A stretch of DNA of 38,894 nt from a virus, in IMG/VR virus record IMGVR_UViG_3300047546_003107, positions 1-38,894 of that record, one strand, 5' to 3'. The position numbers were made by a program, and so were the translations under genes. Shown one piece after another: positions 1-7,875 of this stretch. Under the pieces are notes generated by a model. That model had not been told where the DNA came from and ran no database searches. It worked only from the letters and a program-made list of their open reading frames with translations. Each line of letters starts with the position of its first letter. Positions within the stretch are counted from its first letter, which is position 1.

Positions 1-111
1 GCGCATTGCGATCGGACCAGCTCACTCCTTCCGACTTTACCGACCGATATGAGATAACCGTAATCTTGCAGCGAGCGTTGCGAGACACTAAACGCATTGT
101 GGAGACTAGAC
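1..111 (+). other. leader region of the early operon
   Basis: This 111-nt stretch precedes the first full gene. It contains GGAG at 101-104 for ATG 112. A weak promoter guess is TTGCAG with TAAACG 17 bp downstream (about 66-94), but neither hexamer is good, and the operon may begin outside the window. No RNA gene or strong hairpin is seen. Confidence 0.35.
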
Positions 112-591
112 ATGGAAGCAAATCTTAAAGAACTTGAAAGCGCATGGGATAATGCAAAGAGCAAAACGCACACTCTCCCATTTATTAAACCCGGAGTTTT
201 CGAACTCACAGTGGAGAGCTGTAAGTTGATTCAGTCGACGAAAAAGCGTGCGACGTTTTTCGTTGCGGAGTTTACGGTAGATAAGTCCACCAACCCGGAA
301 TTTGAAACCGGCTCCAACGTATCGTTCATGGTTAATCTGTCGAACGATTTCGTAGTAGCGGACGCGAAAGAGTTTGTGGCCACTTGTATGAGTGCACCCT
401 TCGACTCCACAACGGCCCAGGTTTTGGCCTCGGTTACTAACCCCAATACCAACCCCCTCAAAGGTACGCGCCTGCACTGTGTGGCAATCGATAAGCCGTC
501 TAAGACCACCGGCAAGCTTTACACCCGCTGCACGTGGAGGCTTATGGACCTCGCTCCGGGGCTTAAGAATACCGGAAAGAAGGTGGCGTAA
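112..591 (+). CDS. candidate phage single-stranded DNA-binding protein
   Basis: A 159-aa protein that starts at ATG 112, preceded by a GGAG Shine-Dalgarno at 101-104; an in-frame TTG at 97 is less likely. It has no signal peptide or membrane segment. The body alternates beta strands and ends in a charged, Lys-rich tail, and it resembles the small OB-fold-like proteins that phages place at the head of a replication operon to coat ssDNA. It is the first gene of the polymerase, nuclease and helicase operon, and its TAA overlaps the next ATG (TAATG). The assignment rests on size, fold-like pattern and position; I see no diagnostic motif, so a DUF669-like protein of unknown role is the alternative. 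Confidence 0.5.
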   Translation: MEANLKELESAWDNAKSKTHTLPFIKPGVFELTVESCKLIQSTKKRATFFVAEFTVDKSTNPEFETGSNVSFMVNLSNDFVVADAKEFVATCMSAPFDSTTAQVLASVTNPNTNPLKGTRLHCVAIDKPSKTTGKLYTRCTWRLMDLAPGLKNTGKKVA

Positions 592-860
592 TGGAAAGGC
601 TCAAACCCCACAAGGACCGTGTACAGGTCAAACGCCAAGAGGCAGAGGAGACCACAAAAGGCGGGCTCTTTGTGCCGCGAAGCTCACAAGAGAAGCCACT
701 ACGTGGAACGGTTACAGCCACCGGCCCCGCAGTTACGTCTGCGAAGGTTGGAGACTGTGTGCTCTTTGGCCGATATAGCGGCCAGGTGGTGTACGTCAAC
801 GGTGATGAGTTTATGCTTCTGCGCGAAGACGAACTCCTCGGCTCTATTGTGAGTGACTAA
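591..860 (+). CDS. GroES-like co-chaperonin (Cpn10)
   Basis: An 89-aa homologue of GroES, the lid of the GroEL folding chamber. The N-terminal KPHKDRVQVKR matches the family signature. The mobile loop around residues 20-32 keeps GG followed by the hydrophobic LFV that docks on GroEL, and the core VGDCVLFGRYSG and the C-terminal LREDELLGSIV are also conserved. The segment between the TGPA turn and KVGD is only a few residues long, so the roof hairpin of bacterial GroES is missing. It probably replaces host GroES to fold the capsid or other phage proteins, as T4 gp31 does. It is translationally coupled on both sides through TAATG overlaps. Confidence 0.9.
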   Translation: MERLKPHKDRVQVKRQEAEETTKGGLFVPRSSQEKPLRGTVTATGPAVTSAKVGDCVLFGRYSGQVVYVNGDEFMLLREDELLGSIVSD

Positions 861-1195
861 TGTCTAAGAGTTCTGACAAGGCCGCCGCCAACGCTCAAGC
901 TGCAAAGCTTACGGAGTTGTCCGACGACCTTGTCAGTCTCCAGCATTTCCGCACCATCGTGGCCCGCCAACTGTCTAAAGTTGAGGATGTGCTAGACCCA
1001 ATCTCAGACATATCCCCAAGGTATGAACACCTGAGCAGTATTGCATTTACCTCGCAATACCTATTAAATACGAGAGCGAACTTAATCAGAACTCTAGAAA
1101 ACCTAGACGCTATGATTAAGACCGTGAAAGGAGAAAAAGAGAAATGGACAACTCGAAACAGGTTTCTTTTGATTTCAATGAAGGGGATGCTGTAG
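860..1195 (+). CDS. hypothetical helical protein
   Basis: A 111-aa protein I do not recognise. The start ATG overlaps the stop of the GroES-like gene (TAATG). The sequence is mostly predicted alpha helix with heptad-like spacing of Leu and Ile through residues 15-95 and a Lys-rich C-terminus, which suggests a small coiled-coil or helical-bundle protein. The last 52 nt overlap the start of the next gene in another frame. No signal peptide, Cys pair or catalytic motif is visible. Its place between a co-chaperonin and the polymerase implies early expression but not a function. Confidence 0.7.
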   Translation: MSKSSDKAAANAQAAKLTELSDDLVSLQHFRTIVARQLSKVEDVLDPISDISPRYEHLSSIAFTSQYLLNTRANLIRTLENLDAMIKTVKGEKEKWTTRNRFLLISMKGML

Positions 1196-1398
1196 AAGCT
1201 CCCAAGGTAGATGTAGAGGCGGAGGCGTTTCAATATGTGGTTCATGCTTACCATGACTTGCTTCGCATTAGTGCTAGCCTTAGTGCTCTGGATACTACTG
1301 ACGCATCTAGACTAGCCTTTCACGTCTACTCTTTGGCCTCCGAGTGCAAACGCACGGCCCGCGATATCGCGGACGATATGGGGTGGCCATGCGCTTAG
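1144..1398 (+). CDS. hypothetical small protein upstream of DNA polymerase
   Basis: An 84-aa protein of unknown function. The start is supported by an AAAGGAG Shine-Dalgarno at about 1127-1133 that lies inside the preceding gene. The first 25 residues are acidic; residues 28-78 look helical and contain a few histidines. Its stop codon lies just inside the polymerase start (ATG 1389), so the two should be translationally coupled. There is no recognised domain. Confidence 0.65.
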   Translation: MDNSKQVSFDFNEGDAVEAPKVDVEAEAFQYVVHAYHDLLRISASLSALDTTDASRLAFHVYSLASECKRTARDIADDMGWPCA

Positions 1399-3257
1399 TA
1401 GCTTTAGACTTCGAAACGTTCCTGATAACGGACGACGATAAAACCCCGCGGCCGGTATGCGTATCGACCTGCGAGGGTAACACTGCGGAGCTGTACCCTA
1501 CGCCTAACGTAGAAGGCGCGGTACTGCAGTACGTCGCGGACCGTGAGCGTATGCTCGTTATGCATAACGCGGCATTCGACATGGGTGTATTTTGGAAGCA
1601 CTACCCTAGGCATCAACACCTAGTGTGGCAGGCATATGAGGAAGACCGCGTAATCGATACTCAGATATTAGCAAAGCTCATGGATATCGAGGCGGGGTGT
1701 TTAGCTCAAGAAAAAGGCGCCTATAGTTTGGCGGGCCTTGCATCTAGGTATCTCAAAAAGAGCCTAGACAAAGGCGAAGACACCTATAGGACTAGGTTCA
1801 GTGAGTTTCACAACTTGCCTATTTGCGAGTACCCATATGAGGCCGTGCGGTACGCGAAAGATGATGCCATCACTACGCTGGAGCTCTATAAGAAACTCTC
1901 GGTGGCTGCAAACAATAGGATACTAGCCGAAGCCCGGCGCCAGACGCGTATGCACTGGGCACTGCACCTGACTAGCCTCCGGGGCTTGCTCGCGGATGCC
2001 GAGAGTGTTAACGCTTTAGAGCATGGACTCAGACACGATCTCGAGGCTGGTAGGATGGCTCTTATTGCTGGTGATATTTATCATCGCACGAAGACCGGAG
2101 AGCTGAAGCTAGCAAAGAGCGGAGAGCCTACTCGCAACATGGCGAAGATTAAGGCTCTAGTAGAGGAAGGCTTTACCTCCCAAGGAAAGCCTGTGCCTAA
2201 GACAGAAAAGGGCAACGTGCAGACGGATGAGCAGACGCTGCGAGATGCTAACCAGGAGCTACTAACGCATCTGGCGGATATCTCTGCCAACGCTAAACTG
2301 CTTTCCACCTACGTACCCCTACTCCAGCGTGCAGCGGAGAGCCGTATACAGACGACCTATAACCCACTCTTGGAAACTGGCCGCACGTCTAGCTTCAAGC
2401 CCAACGTCCAGCAATGGCCGCGAAACGATGCCGTTAGAGCGTGCCTCGTTCCACACCCAGGCTACCTGTTTGTGAGTTGTGACTACGATACGTTGGAGCT
2501 ATGCTGTCTCGCGCAGATTCACCTCTGGCGTTTCGGGCGTAGCACCATGGCCCAAGCCATTAACGCAGGTAAAGACCTGCACCTTATGGTGGCGGCCTCG
2601 CTCTGTAACGTTTCATACTCGGAGGCTAAGGCGCTTTACGATGCAGAAGATTCGCGCCTAATCAAGGCCCGCCAATTAGCTAAGGTAGCTAACTTCGGCC
2701 TGGCAGGAGGCATGTCCGCTAACACGTTCGTCGACTACGCGAAGGGAGCGGGTGTTAAGATTACGCCGGAACAGTCCCACGAGCTGCGCACCACGTGGCT
2801 GTATACGTGGCCGGAGATGCAGCAATATTTTCAGGTAGCGGCGGAAGTGTCTGGAGATTTCGGAGACGGTAGGCTGGAACACTGGAAGTCTAGGCGTATA
2901 GCCTCGGGGCTGTCCTATACGGCGTATTGTAACTATCAATTCCAAGGCTTGGCCGCAGACGGCGCAAAGGAAGCACTCTACGCTACGGTGCGTGCGTGTT
3001 TCAACGAGGCCGGGCCACTATCGGGTTCGTACCCCTACTCGTTCATTCACGACCAGATTATTATTGAATCGCCGATTGACAAAGCCGCGCACGCGGGAGA
3101 CGCTCTATCGGAGCTAATGGTTCGTGAGATGGCAAAGTGGGTACCCGATGTAAAAATCGGGGCCTCGCCTGTACTTATGGACCGTTGGTATAAAGGCGCA
3201 AAGACTGTACGCAACGATAGAGGAGAGCTCCAAGTATGGACACCGAAGAAAAGATAA
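1389..3257 (+). CDS. family A DNA polymerase with 3'-5' exonuclease
   Basis: A 622-aa replicative polymerase of the Pol I/T7 type. The N-terminal proofreading domain has ExoI D7-x-E9, ExoII N60-x3-D64 and ExoIII Y155-x3-D159. The polymerase domain shows motif A around D365 (DYDTLEL), motif B R428-x3-K432-x3-F436-G (O helix) and motif C at H554-D555-Q556. There is no 5'-3' exonuclease domain, as in T7 polymerase. Three positions are unusual: DYD instead of DYS in motif A, GG instead of YG after NFGLA, and HDQ instead of HDE in motif C. I chose ATG 1389 because the protein then begins directly with the ExoI strand; the longer frame from 1344 lies within the preceding gene. Confidence 0.95.
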   Translation: MRLVALDFETFLITDDDKTPRPVCVSTCEGNTAELYPTPNVEGAVLQYVADRERMLVMHNAAFDMGVFWKHYPRHQHLVWQAYEEDRVIDTQILAKLMDIEAGCLAQEKGAYSLAGLASRYLKKSLDKGEDTYRTRFSEFHNLPICEYPYEAVRYAKDDAITTLELYKKLSVAANNRILAEARRQTRMHWALHLTSLRGLLADAESVNALEHGLRHDLEAGRMALIAGDIYHRTKTGELKLAKSGEPTRNMAKIKALVEEGFTSQGKPVPKTEKGNVQTDEQTLRDANQELLTHLADISANAKLLSTYVPLLQRAAESRIQTTYNPLLETGRTSSFKPNVQQWPRNDAVRACLVPHPGYLFVSCDYDTLELCCLAQIHLWRFGRSTMAQAINAGKDLHLMVAASLCNVSYSEAKALYDAEDSRLIKARQLAKVANFGLAGGMSANTFVDYAKGAGVKITPEQSHELRTTWLYTWPEMQQYFQVAAEVSGDFGDGRLEHWKSRRIASGLSYTAYCNYQFQGLAADGAKEALYATVRACFNEAGPLSGSYPYSFIHDQIIIESPIDKAAHAGDALSELMVREMAKWVPDVKIGASPVLMDRWYKGAKTVRNDRGELQVWTPKKR

Positions 3258-3478
3258 GCTCGCTGTTTCTAGACATTCGCAGCCATATGCACGACGCATA
3301 TAGCACTGAGATGGACCTGTTTGAGGTTTGGCCGTCTCTTACCCTGGCGGTTTCCGACCTAGAGCTGGCGGTTATGGAGCTCAGGGAGGAAAAGTACGGG
3401 GCGGAGCACGTAATCGCGATTCTCGAATCGCGAATAGCCGTACTCCAACAGGCACTTAGAGACAGGGAGAATTACTAA
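3236..3478 (+). CDS. hypothetical small coiled-coil protein
   Basis: An 80-aa protein overlapping the polymerase 3' end by 22 nt. An AGGAG Shine-Dalgarno sits at 3221-3225, inside the polymerase gene. The second half, roughly residues 38-78, has a heptad pattern rich in Leu, Glu and Arg typical of a coiled coil. Its stop overlaps the resolvase start (TAATG). It could be a partner of the polymerase or the resolvase, but only position supports that. No known family is recognised. Confidence 0.65.
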   Translation: MDTEEKISSLFLDIRSHMHDAYSTEMDLFEVWPSLTLAVSDLELAVMELREEKYGAEHVIAILESRIAVLQQALRDRENY

Positions 3479-3933
3479 TGTATCGAATTGGTATAGACCC
3501 CGGGGTTACTAAAGGTAACGCTTACGCCATCTTCGAAGATAAGCGTTTGTTTGCTGCGGGTATGACGAAAGATCTCTACAAAACCCTCCAAGAGCTGGGC
3601 CTTGAATTTACTGAGGCGGCTATTGAGGTTCCTGTAGTGCGGCCATTGAAATATCAAAAGGGAAGACAAAAGGATATTGTAGACCTGGCAGTGGCGGCAG
3701 GCAAAGCGCAGGCCATCATAACAATCTTCGGCCACCCTACAGACTTTTGTTGTTCTACGTTTTCACCTGAAACGTGGAAAGGTCAGCTACCTAAGAAAAT
3801 CGCATGCAGCAGGATACTCAAGAGCCTCACTTGGGAAGAACAAGCAGTACTCCCAAAGAAATATACTGATGATGTAATAGACGCTATCGGCATCGCCCTG
3901 TATATGGTCGACCCTGAGAGGGCTCTAAGGTGA
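3478..3933 (+). CDS. RuvC-like Holliday junction resolvase
   Basis: A 151-aa RNase H-fold nuclease of the RuvC type. It begins with the strand YRIGIDPG carrying catalytic D7, then E50 at the end of the AAIE strand, and finally DDVIDA, where D122 and D125 complete the acidic metal site. This D-E-DxxD layout and the length match the RuvC family. In a phage the enzyme resolves or debranches replication and recombination intermediates before packaging. The neighbouring Cas4/RecB-like nuclease and helicase fit a recombination-dependent replication set. The Shine-Dalgarno is AGGGAG upstream of ATG 3478. Confidence 0.88.
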   Translation: MYRIGIDPGVTKGNAYAIFEDKRLFAAGMTKDLYKTLQELGLEFTEAAIEVPVVRPLKYQKGRQKDIVDLAVAAGKAQAIITIFGHPTDFCCSTFSPETWKGQLPKKIACSRILKSLTWEEQAVLPKKYTDDVIDAIGIALYMVDPERALR

Positions 3934-5051
3934 ACGAACCATTTAAGATCTCGCCAACTAAGGTTAAGGATTACGCATCCTGCCCAAGGAGGTGGTTCTG
4001 TAACTACATCCTAGACCTAAAGCCGCCACCTACTGCGAAGATGGCCCGCGGTACTGAGGTGCACGAAAAGCTCGAAAACTTCTATCTAAAGGGCTTACTC
4101 CCCGAGGACCCTAAACTTCTCAAGGTGTTAGAGCTCAGCCCTCCACGCGAAGAGGGTGTACAGTCCGAGACCTGGCTACCCATAGAGCTGCCAGGCAATA
4201 TCCTCGTGAGACAGAAAGCCGATATCATAGACCTTCGCAATCCTCTGCATCCAAAGGTTTATGACTTCAAGACCATGGGCAATTTCAACTACGCCCTTAC
4301 GCCCGAGCAGTTAAGAGAAGATATACAGCTGGTGAGCTACGCCTACGCAGTGGCTAGCATCTTCGCGCCAGACGCTATGCGAATCACTGTGGCGCATATA
4401 CAAATACCTCTTGACATCGTAGCGGAACCAAGATTAATCTCTGCAGAACTAACACTCGAAGAGGTACTTACTCGTTGGGAGTATACCGAATCGAGGTATA
4501 TCCGGGAGATGTACGAGGATTCGAAAAAAACAATCGGCCAAGTCAAAGCCAACTTTGGTGCGGCCTGTAAAGAGTATGGTGGGTGCAAACACTTTGCCAT
4601 ATGTGCGAAAGCAGAACACGATGGAGGGTTAGAAATGGTAGACAGTACACATCCGATAGTTAATCAACTGCCCAAGGCCGAGCTTCAATTTTCTGAAGCC
4701 TCGAAGAAAGGTCTTACGCGCGAGGACTTGGCACGCCGAGCCGAGGCCCCGAAGGGTGCAAAGCCTATCAAGTTCTTATTCATCGACTGTATGCCGGTGA
4801 CAAAAGACCTTCAGATTGTAAACTTTGCAGAGATTATGTCTCAGGTAGCGGCTAACGTTGCTAAGGTGTCTAAGGTCCCAGACTGGAGGCTCCACGATTA
4901 CGGCAAAGGCAAAGGCCTTATCTCTGCGGAACTGGGCCGTATGGATATTACAGCGGATGCCATCTTCGTATCAACTCGAGATGACCTATCTTCTCTCGCA
5001 ATCGAACATCTCAGTGCTCGCTCAGAAACTGTGGTGATGGGGCTGAAGTAG
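3930..5051 (+). CDS. PD-(D/E)XK nuclease, Cas4/RecB-like, with C-terminal extension
   Basis: A 373-aa protein starting at GTG 3930, which overlaps the resolvase stop (GTGA). The N-terminal SPTKVKDYASCPRRW segment is typical of RecB/Cas4 nucleases. H45, D98 and the D112-F-K114 motif form the metal site, followed by a QLVSYAYA helix near residue 133. C18 together with C213, C219 and C225 matches the four-cysteine iron-sulphur cluster of Cas4/AddB-type nucleases. Residues about 235-373 are an additional domain I do not recognise. The likely role is end resection during recombination or replication. There are no cas1, cas2 or CRISPR repeats nearby, so this is a phage recombination nuclease rather than CRISPR adaptation. 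Confidence 0.85.
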   Translation: MNEPFKISPTKVKDYASCPRRWFCNYILDLKPPPTAKMARGTEVHEKLENFYLKGLLPEDPKLLKVLELSPPREEGVQSETWLPIELPGNILVRQKADIIDLRNPLHPKVYDFKTMGNFNYALTPEQLREDIQLVSYAYAVASIFAPDAMRITVAHIQIPLDIVAEPRLISAELTLEEVLTRWEYTESRYIREMYEDSKKTIGQVKANFGAACKEYGGCKHFAICAKAEHDGGLEMVDSTHPIVNQLPKAELQFSEASKKGLTREDLARRAEAPKGAKPIKFLFIDCMPVTKDLQIVNFAEIMSQVAANVAKVSKVPDWRLHDYGKGKGLISAELGRMDITADAIFVSTRDDLSSLAIEHLSARSETVVMGLK

Positions 5052-5116
5052 TGTTTACTTTCGTCCGCAAACTGTGCAAAGTAGTATACGAAGTCTTTAC
5101 GACTTCAGGAGTAAAA

Positions 5117-5314
5117 ATGAAAACGATAAAACTCGAAGAAGAAACCATCACAGTTCTCACGCTCGACCAAGAGCAATTGTTTGCGGCCGTGCGTCAATAC
5201 ATTAAGCACAAAGCCATTCCACCCCACGAAGCCAGCTTTATGCTCGAGCACTTCGATGGTAGCCTCATTGCCCTTGAGGATATCGACGGTATCGAGATTC
5301 GCTGGAGCAAGTAG
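5117..5314 (+). CDS. hypothetical small protein
   Basis: A 65-aa protein with no recognised domain. I place the start at ATG 5117 because a CAGGAG Shine-Dalgarno lies at 5106-5111 with 5-nt spacing. A longer frame begins at GTG 5051, but it has no comparable site. The protein is acidic with a mixed beta and alpha pattern, and its TAG overlaps the GTG start of the helicase (TAGTG). It may be a small accessory factor of the helicase; that is inferred only from coupling. Confidence 0.6.
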   Translation: MKTIKLEEETITVLTLDQEQLFAAVRQYIKHKAIPPHEASFMLEHFDGSLIALEDIDGIEIRWSK

Positions 5315-6975
5315 TGGCAGACTTCGTATTCTGCAAGGCCCAATACAGTAAGTCTGTAGGCTCTAGCAAAGAGCTCACTCGTATAGTGGCGATACCCCGC
5401 TGCTCTGCGAGTGAGCTGGTGGAGCCTAGCTGGCCTGCGATTGAGGCTCTAATTCAGCCCACCGGAGGCATGGAGCTTCGACCTCTACAGAAAGAGGCTC
5501 TAGTTGCGGCTTACCACACCGGGGGCCTAGCCGGTATGCTGGCTGTAGGCTCTGGCAAAACGTTAGTTGCTAGCCTAATCCCCAGCCTATGGCCCGAGGC
5601 CCGCGCTTTAATTTTGGCAAAAGCGGGCCTTGTATATCAGGGTAGCCGTATGATGCAGGAGTATTCCGAACACTTCAGCATCTCAGATTCAGTTAAATGG
5701 ATGTCCTACGACTTTTTATCTAGACAAAACGGCGCGGATATACTCTTCGAGCTGCAGCCCGATATCATTATCGCCGACGAGGCACAGTGCCTAGCGAATC
5801 CTAAAGCCACTAGAACCATGAGGTTTCTACGCTATATGGAGGCTCGCCCCGAGACTAAGTTCTTTTTCTTGAGCGGTACCATTACGCGCCACAGCATCCG
5901 GGATTTTGCGCACCTTATGGAGCTAGCGTTTGGAGATAAGAGCCCTCTGCCTAGGGATTGGATAACCATAACGGAGTGGAGTGAGTGCCTGGATAGTGAC
6001 CAAGGTGTTAGGTATCCTGGAAAGCTCCACCTGCTAACGGACAAGCCAAAGCTCGAGAGTATAGACGAGGCCCGCCTCGCTGTATCTAAACGAATCAAGG
6101 AAACGCTGGGCGTTGTATCTAGTTCCGACAGCTCTGTAGCTTCGAGTATCACAATTTCAAAGTTGGACTTTAAACTTTCCGACACCATACGCGCAGCGCT
6201 GCGGAATTTAGAGGATACTTGGGAGCGCCCAGACGGCGAGCCTTTAGTCCAAGCACTAGACATATGGCGCATCCGTAACCAGATGATGCTCGGAGGCTAC
6301 TACCGCTGGACGGAACAGCCACCGCGGCCTTGGATTGAGGCTAGGCGTGGGTGGTTTTCTGCTCTACGGGAGTTCCTAAATAAGAACGCGGACACTAATC
6401 TAGACAGCCCGATGCTCGTTACAAATGCTGTAGAGCGTGGCGAGCTCCCTCATCTAGCCCCCGCGCTGGCTGCGTGGAAAGCTGAAGCTTTGAAGTTTCC
6501 GTTACCGCCTATCGCCTGGGAGTGGATTGACAAAGAGCATCTCAAGGCTTTGGCTAAGAACATCAGTAAGCGAAAGCCTAGCATCGTGTGGACTAGATTC
6601 AGGGCCCCCAGCCATTACCTCGCAAAGCTTATGGAGGTGCCTTACTTCGGTGCAAATGAGGGCGATGCGATAAACTTCGAGAGCGGAGAGCGCACCATTG
6701 TAGCTTCTATCAATGCACACAAAGAGGGTAGAAATCTACAGAACTTCAGCCGTAACATTTTGGTCTCGGGAGTAGACGCTGCTGCGGATTTTGAGCAATT
6801 GCTGGGACGCACCCACCGTGCAGGGCAGATGGCCGATACGGTAGAGCTTGGATTTTTTGAGTACTTACTGCCGGACATGAAAAAATGTATGGAGAATGCA
6901 AAATACCTATTGCAAATTACCGGCAACGAGCAGAAGATTTTGATTGCCGACAAAGATGGAGGTTGGGATGCTTAG
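5314..6975 (+). CDS. SNF2-type superfamily 2 DNA helicase/translocase
   Basis: A 553-aa helicase. Walker A AVGSGKT spans residues 77-83, Walker B/DEAQ is at 155-158, motif III SGTIT at 187-191, and the SNF2-style motif VI QLLGRTHRAGQ at 495-505. A Q-motif-like RPLQKEA precedes Walker A at about 56. The RAGQ ending of motif VI places it nearer SNF2/RapA-type translocases than RecQ or UvsW. It probably remodels forks or drives branch migration together with the adjacent nuclease and resolvase. It starts at GTG 5314, coupled to the gene before it. It is the only helicase recognised in the window. Confidence 0.9.
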   Translation: MADFVFCKAQYSKSVGSSKELTRIVAIPRCSASELVEPSWPAIEALIQPTGGMELRPLQKEALVAAYHTGGLAGMLAVGSGKTLVASLIPSLWPEARALILAKAGLVYQGSRMMQEYSEHFSISDSVKWMSYDFLSRQNGADILFELQPDIIIADEAQCLANPKATRTMRFLRYMEARPETKFFFLSGTITRHSIRDFAHLMELAFGDKSPLPRDWITITEWSECLDSDQGVRYPGKLHLLTDKPKLESIDEARLAVSKRIKETLGVVSSSDSSVASSITISKLDFKLSDTIRAALRNLEDTWERPDGEPLVQALDIWRIRNQMMLGGYYRWTEQPPRPWIEARRGWFSALREFLNKNADTNLDSPMLVTNAVERGELPHLAPALAAWKAEALKFPLPPIAWEWIDKEHLKALAKNISKRKPSIVWTRFRAPSHYLAKLMEVPYFGANEGDAINFESGERTIVASINAHKEGRNLQNFSRNILVSGVDAAADFEQLLGRTHRAGQMADTVELGFFEYLLPDMKKCMENAKYLLQITGNEQKILIADKDGGWDA

Positions 6976-7351
6976 TTTTCAAATAGATAAAGAAACTGGA
7001 GAGCTCAAAAAATTCGACTCGCACGAGCAGGTAGAGTTTGCGCAGGCAGTGCCTCTACCAGAAGAGGGTAAAAAATTCGATAACGGAAAACTCGACTGGA
7101 CGCTTATGCCCTTTTCTGCCCTAGAGGATGCAATTAAGGTGCTGATGTTTGGCGCCTCTAAATATAGCAGGGAGAATTGGAAATTGGTGGCGGACGGTGA
7201 ACGTAGATATAAAGCCGCAGGACTTAGGCACATGATTGCTAGTGCTGGAGGCGAAGAGTTCGACCCTGAAACCGGAATCAGACACACTGCGCACGCTATG
7301 GTGAACCTGCTATTTGCAGAGTGGTTGCGCCAACAAAGGGAGGGTAAATAG
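6968..7351 (+). CDS. DUF5664 / MazZ-like dNTP pyrophosphohydrolase
   Basis: A 127-aa protein starting at ATG 6968, with GGAGG at 6958-6962 inside the helicase gene. The motifs KFDNGKLDW at 36-44, GASKY at 62-66, W71, RH at 87-88, GEEFDPETG at 95-103 and the helix H106-x2-H109-x3-N113 match the phage DUF5664 family, annotated as dATP/dGTP diphosphohydrolase by relation to MazZ. Members are thought to hydrolyse purine dNTPs to dNMP and pyrophosphate. In phages with 2-aminoadenine DNA, MazZ acts with PurZ and DatZ, but neither is present here. A general role in nucleotide-pool control is therefore as likely. Confidence 0.75.
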   Translation: MLSFQIDKETGELKKFDSHEQVEFAQAVPLPEEGKKFDNGKLDWTLMPFSALEDAIKVLMFGASKYSRENWKLVADGERRYKAAGLRHMIASAGGEEFDPETGIRHTAHAMVNLLFAEWLRQQREGK

Positions 7352-7873
7352 ATGAACGAGAAAGAGCTGAAAGAAATATTAGAGCAGCATGCCCTATGGC
7401 TTTCTGGCAATGAAACAGGAAAGATGGCCAGCCTTAGGGGTGCGGACCTTAGTGGTGCGGACCTTAGTGGTGCGGACCTTAGGGGGGCCTGCCTTAGTGG
7501 TGCGGACCTTAGTGGCGCGGACCTTAATAGGGCCAACCTCATGAGTGCGAACCTTAGTGGTGCGGACCTCGAAGGCGCGGACCTTAGTGGTTCGGATCTT
7601 AGGGGCGCTAAACTTATTCGCGCGCACCTTAGTAGGGCCAACCTTAGGGGTGCGGACCTTAGTGGTGCGGACCTCGAAGGCGCGGACCTTAGTGGTTCGG
7701 ATCTTAGTGGTGCGGACCTTACTTGCGCGGACCTTAGTGGCGCGGACCTTAATAGGGCCAACCTCATGAGTGCGAACCTTAGTAGGGCTAATCTTAGCTA
7801 CACCGACCTAAGCAATGTTAACCTCACAGGTGCTCGCACGTATGGATACGTTCTGACGAAGGAGGGTAAATAG
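7352..7873 (+). CDS. pentapeptide-repeat protein
   Basis: A 173-aa protein whose residues about 26-160 are almost uninterrupted A(D/N)LSG-type pentapeptides, which fold as a right-handed quadrilateral beta helix. The N-terminal 25 residues form a short helical cap (KELKEILEQHALWL). Relatives such as Qnr and MfpA mimic DNA and bind gyrase, and a phage member could protect or control topoisomerase during replication, but many pentapeptide proteins have unknown targets. A GGGAGGG Shine-Dalgarno precedes ATG 7352. The repeats are nearly identical at DNA level, including two larger internal duplications, which suggests recent expansion. Confidence 0.92.
   Translation: MNEKELKEILEQHALWLSGNETGKMASLRGADLSGADLSGADLRGACLSGADLSGADLNRANLMSANLSGADLEGADLSGSDLRGAKLIRAHLSRANLRGADLSGADLEGADLSGSDLSGADLTCADLSGADLNRANLMSANLSRANLSYTDLSNVNLTGARTYGYVLTKEGK
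7430..7790 (+). repeat. 15-bp tandem repeats encoding pentapeptides
   Basis: The coding sequence is built of 15-bp units close to GGTGCGGACCTTAGT. Two longer exact duplications overlie this: 7502-7558 equals 7727-7783 (57 nt, offset 225 bp, 15 pentapeptides), and 7551-7602 equals 7656-7707 (52 nt, offset 105 bp, 7 pentapeptides). Identity even at synonymous positions indicates recent slippage or unequal recombination. The repeats are in frame and without spacers, so this is not a CRISPR array. Confidence 0.9.
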
Positions 7874-7875
7874 TC

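Noticed and set aside
6968-7351. Evidence for a 2-aminoadenine (Z) genome
   Set aside because: Only a MazZ/DUF5664-like gene is present; no PurZ or DatZ is found, and DUF5664 occurs widely in phages with normal DNA.
6979-7767. Long minus-strand frame of Leu/Arg/Ser/Ala/Pro repeats opposite the pentapeptide gene
   Set aside because: It is the antisense reading of the 15-bp repeats and of the gene before it, with no ribosome site or plausible protein.
7430-7790. Regularly spaced short repeats resembling a CRISPR array
   Set aside because: Units are 15 bp, contiguous, in frame and encode pentapeptides; there are no unique spacers and no cas1/cas2.
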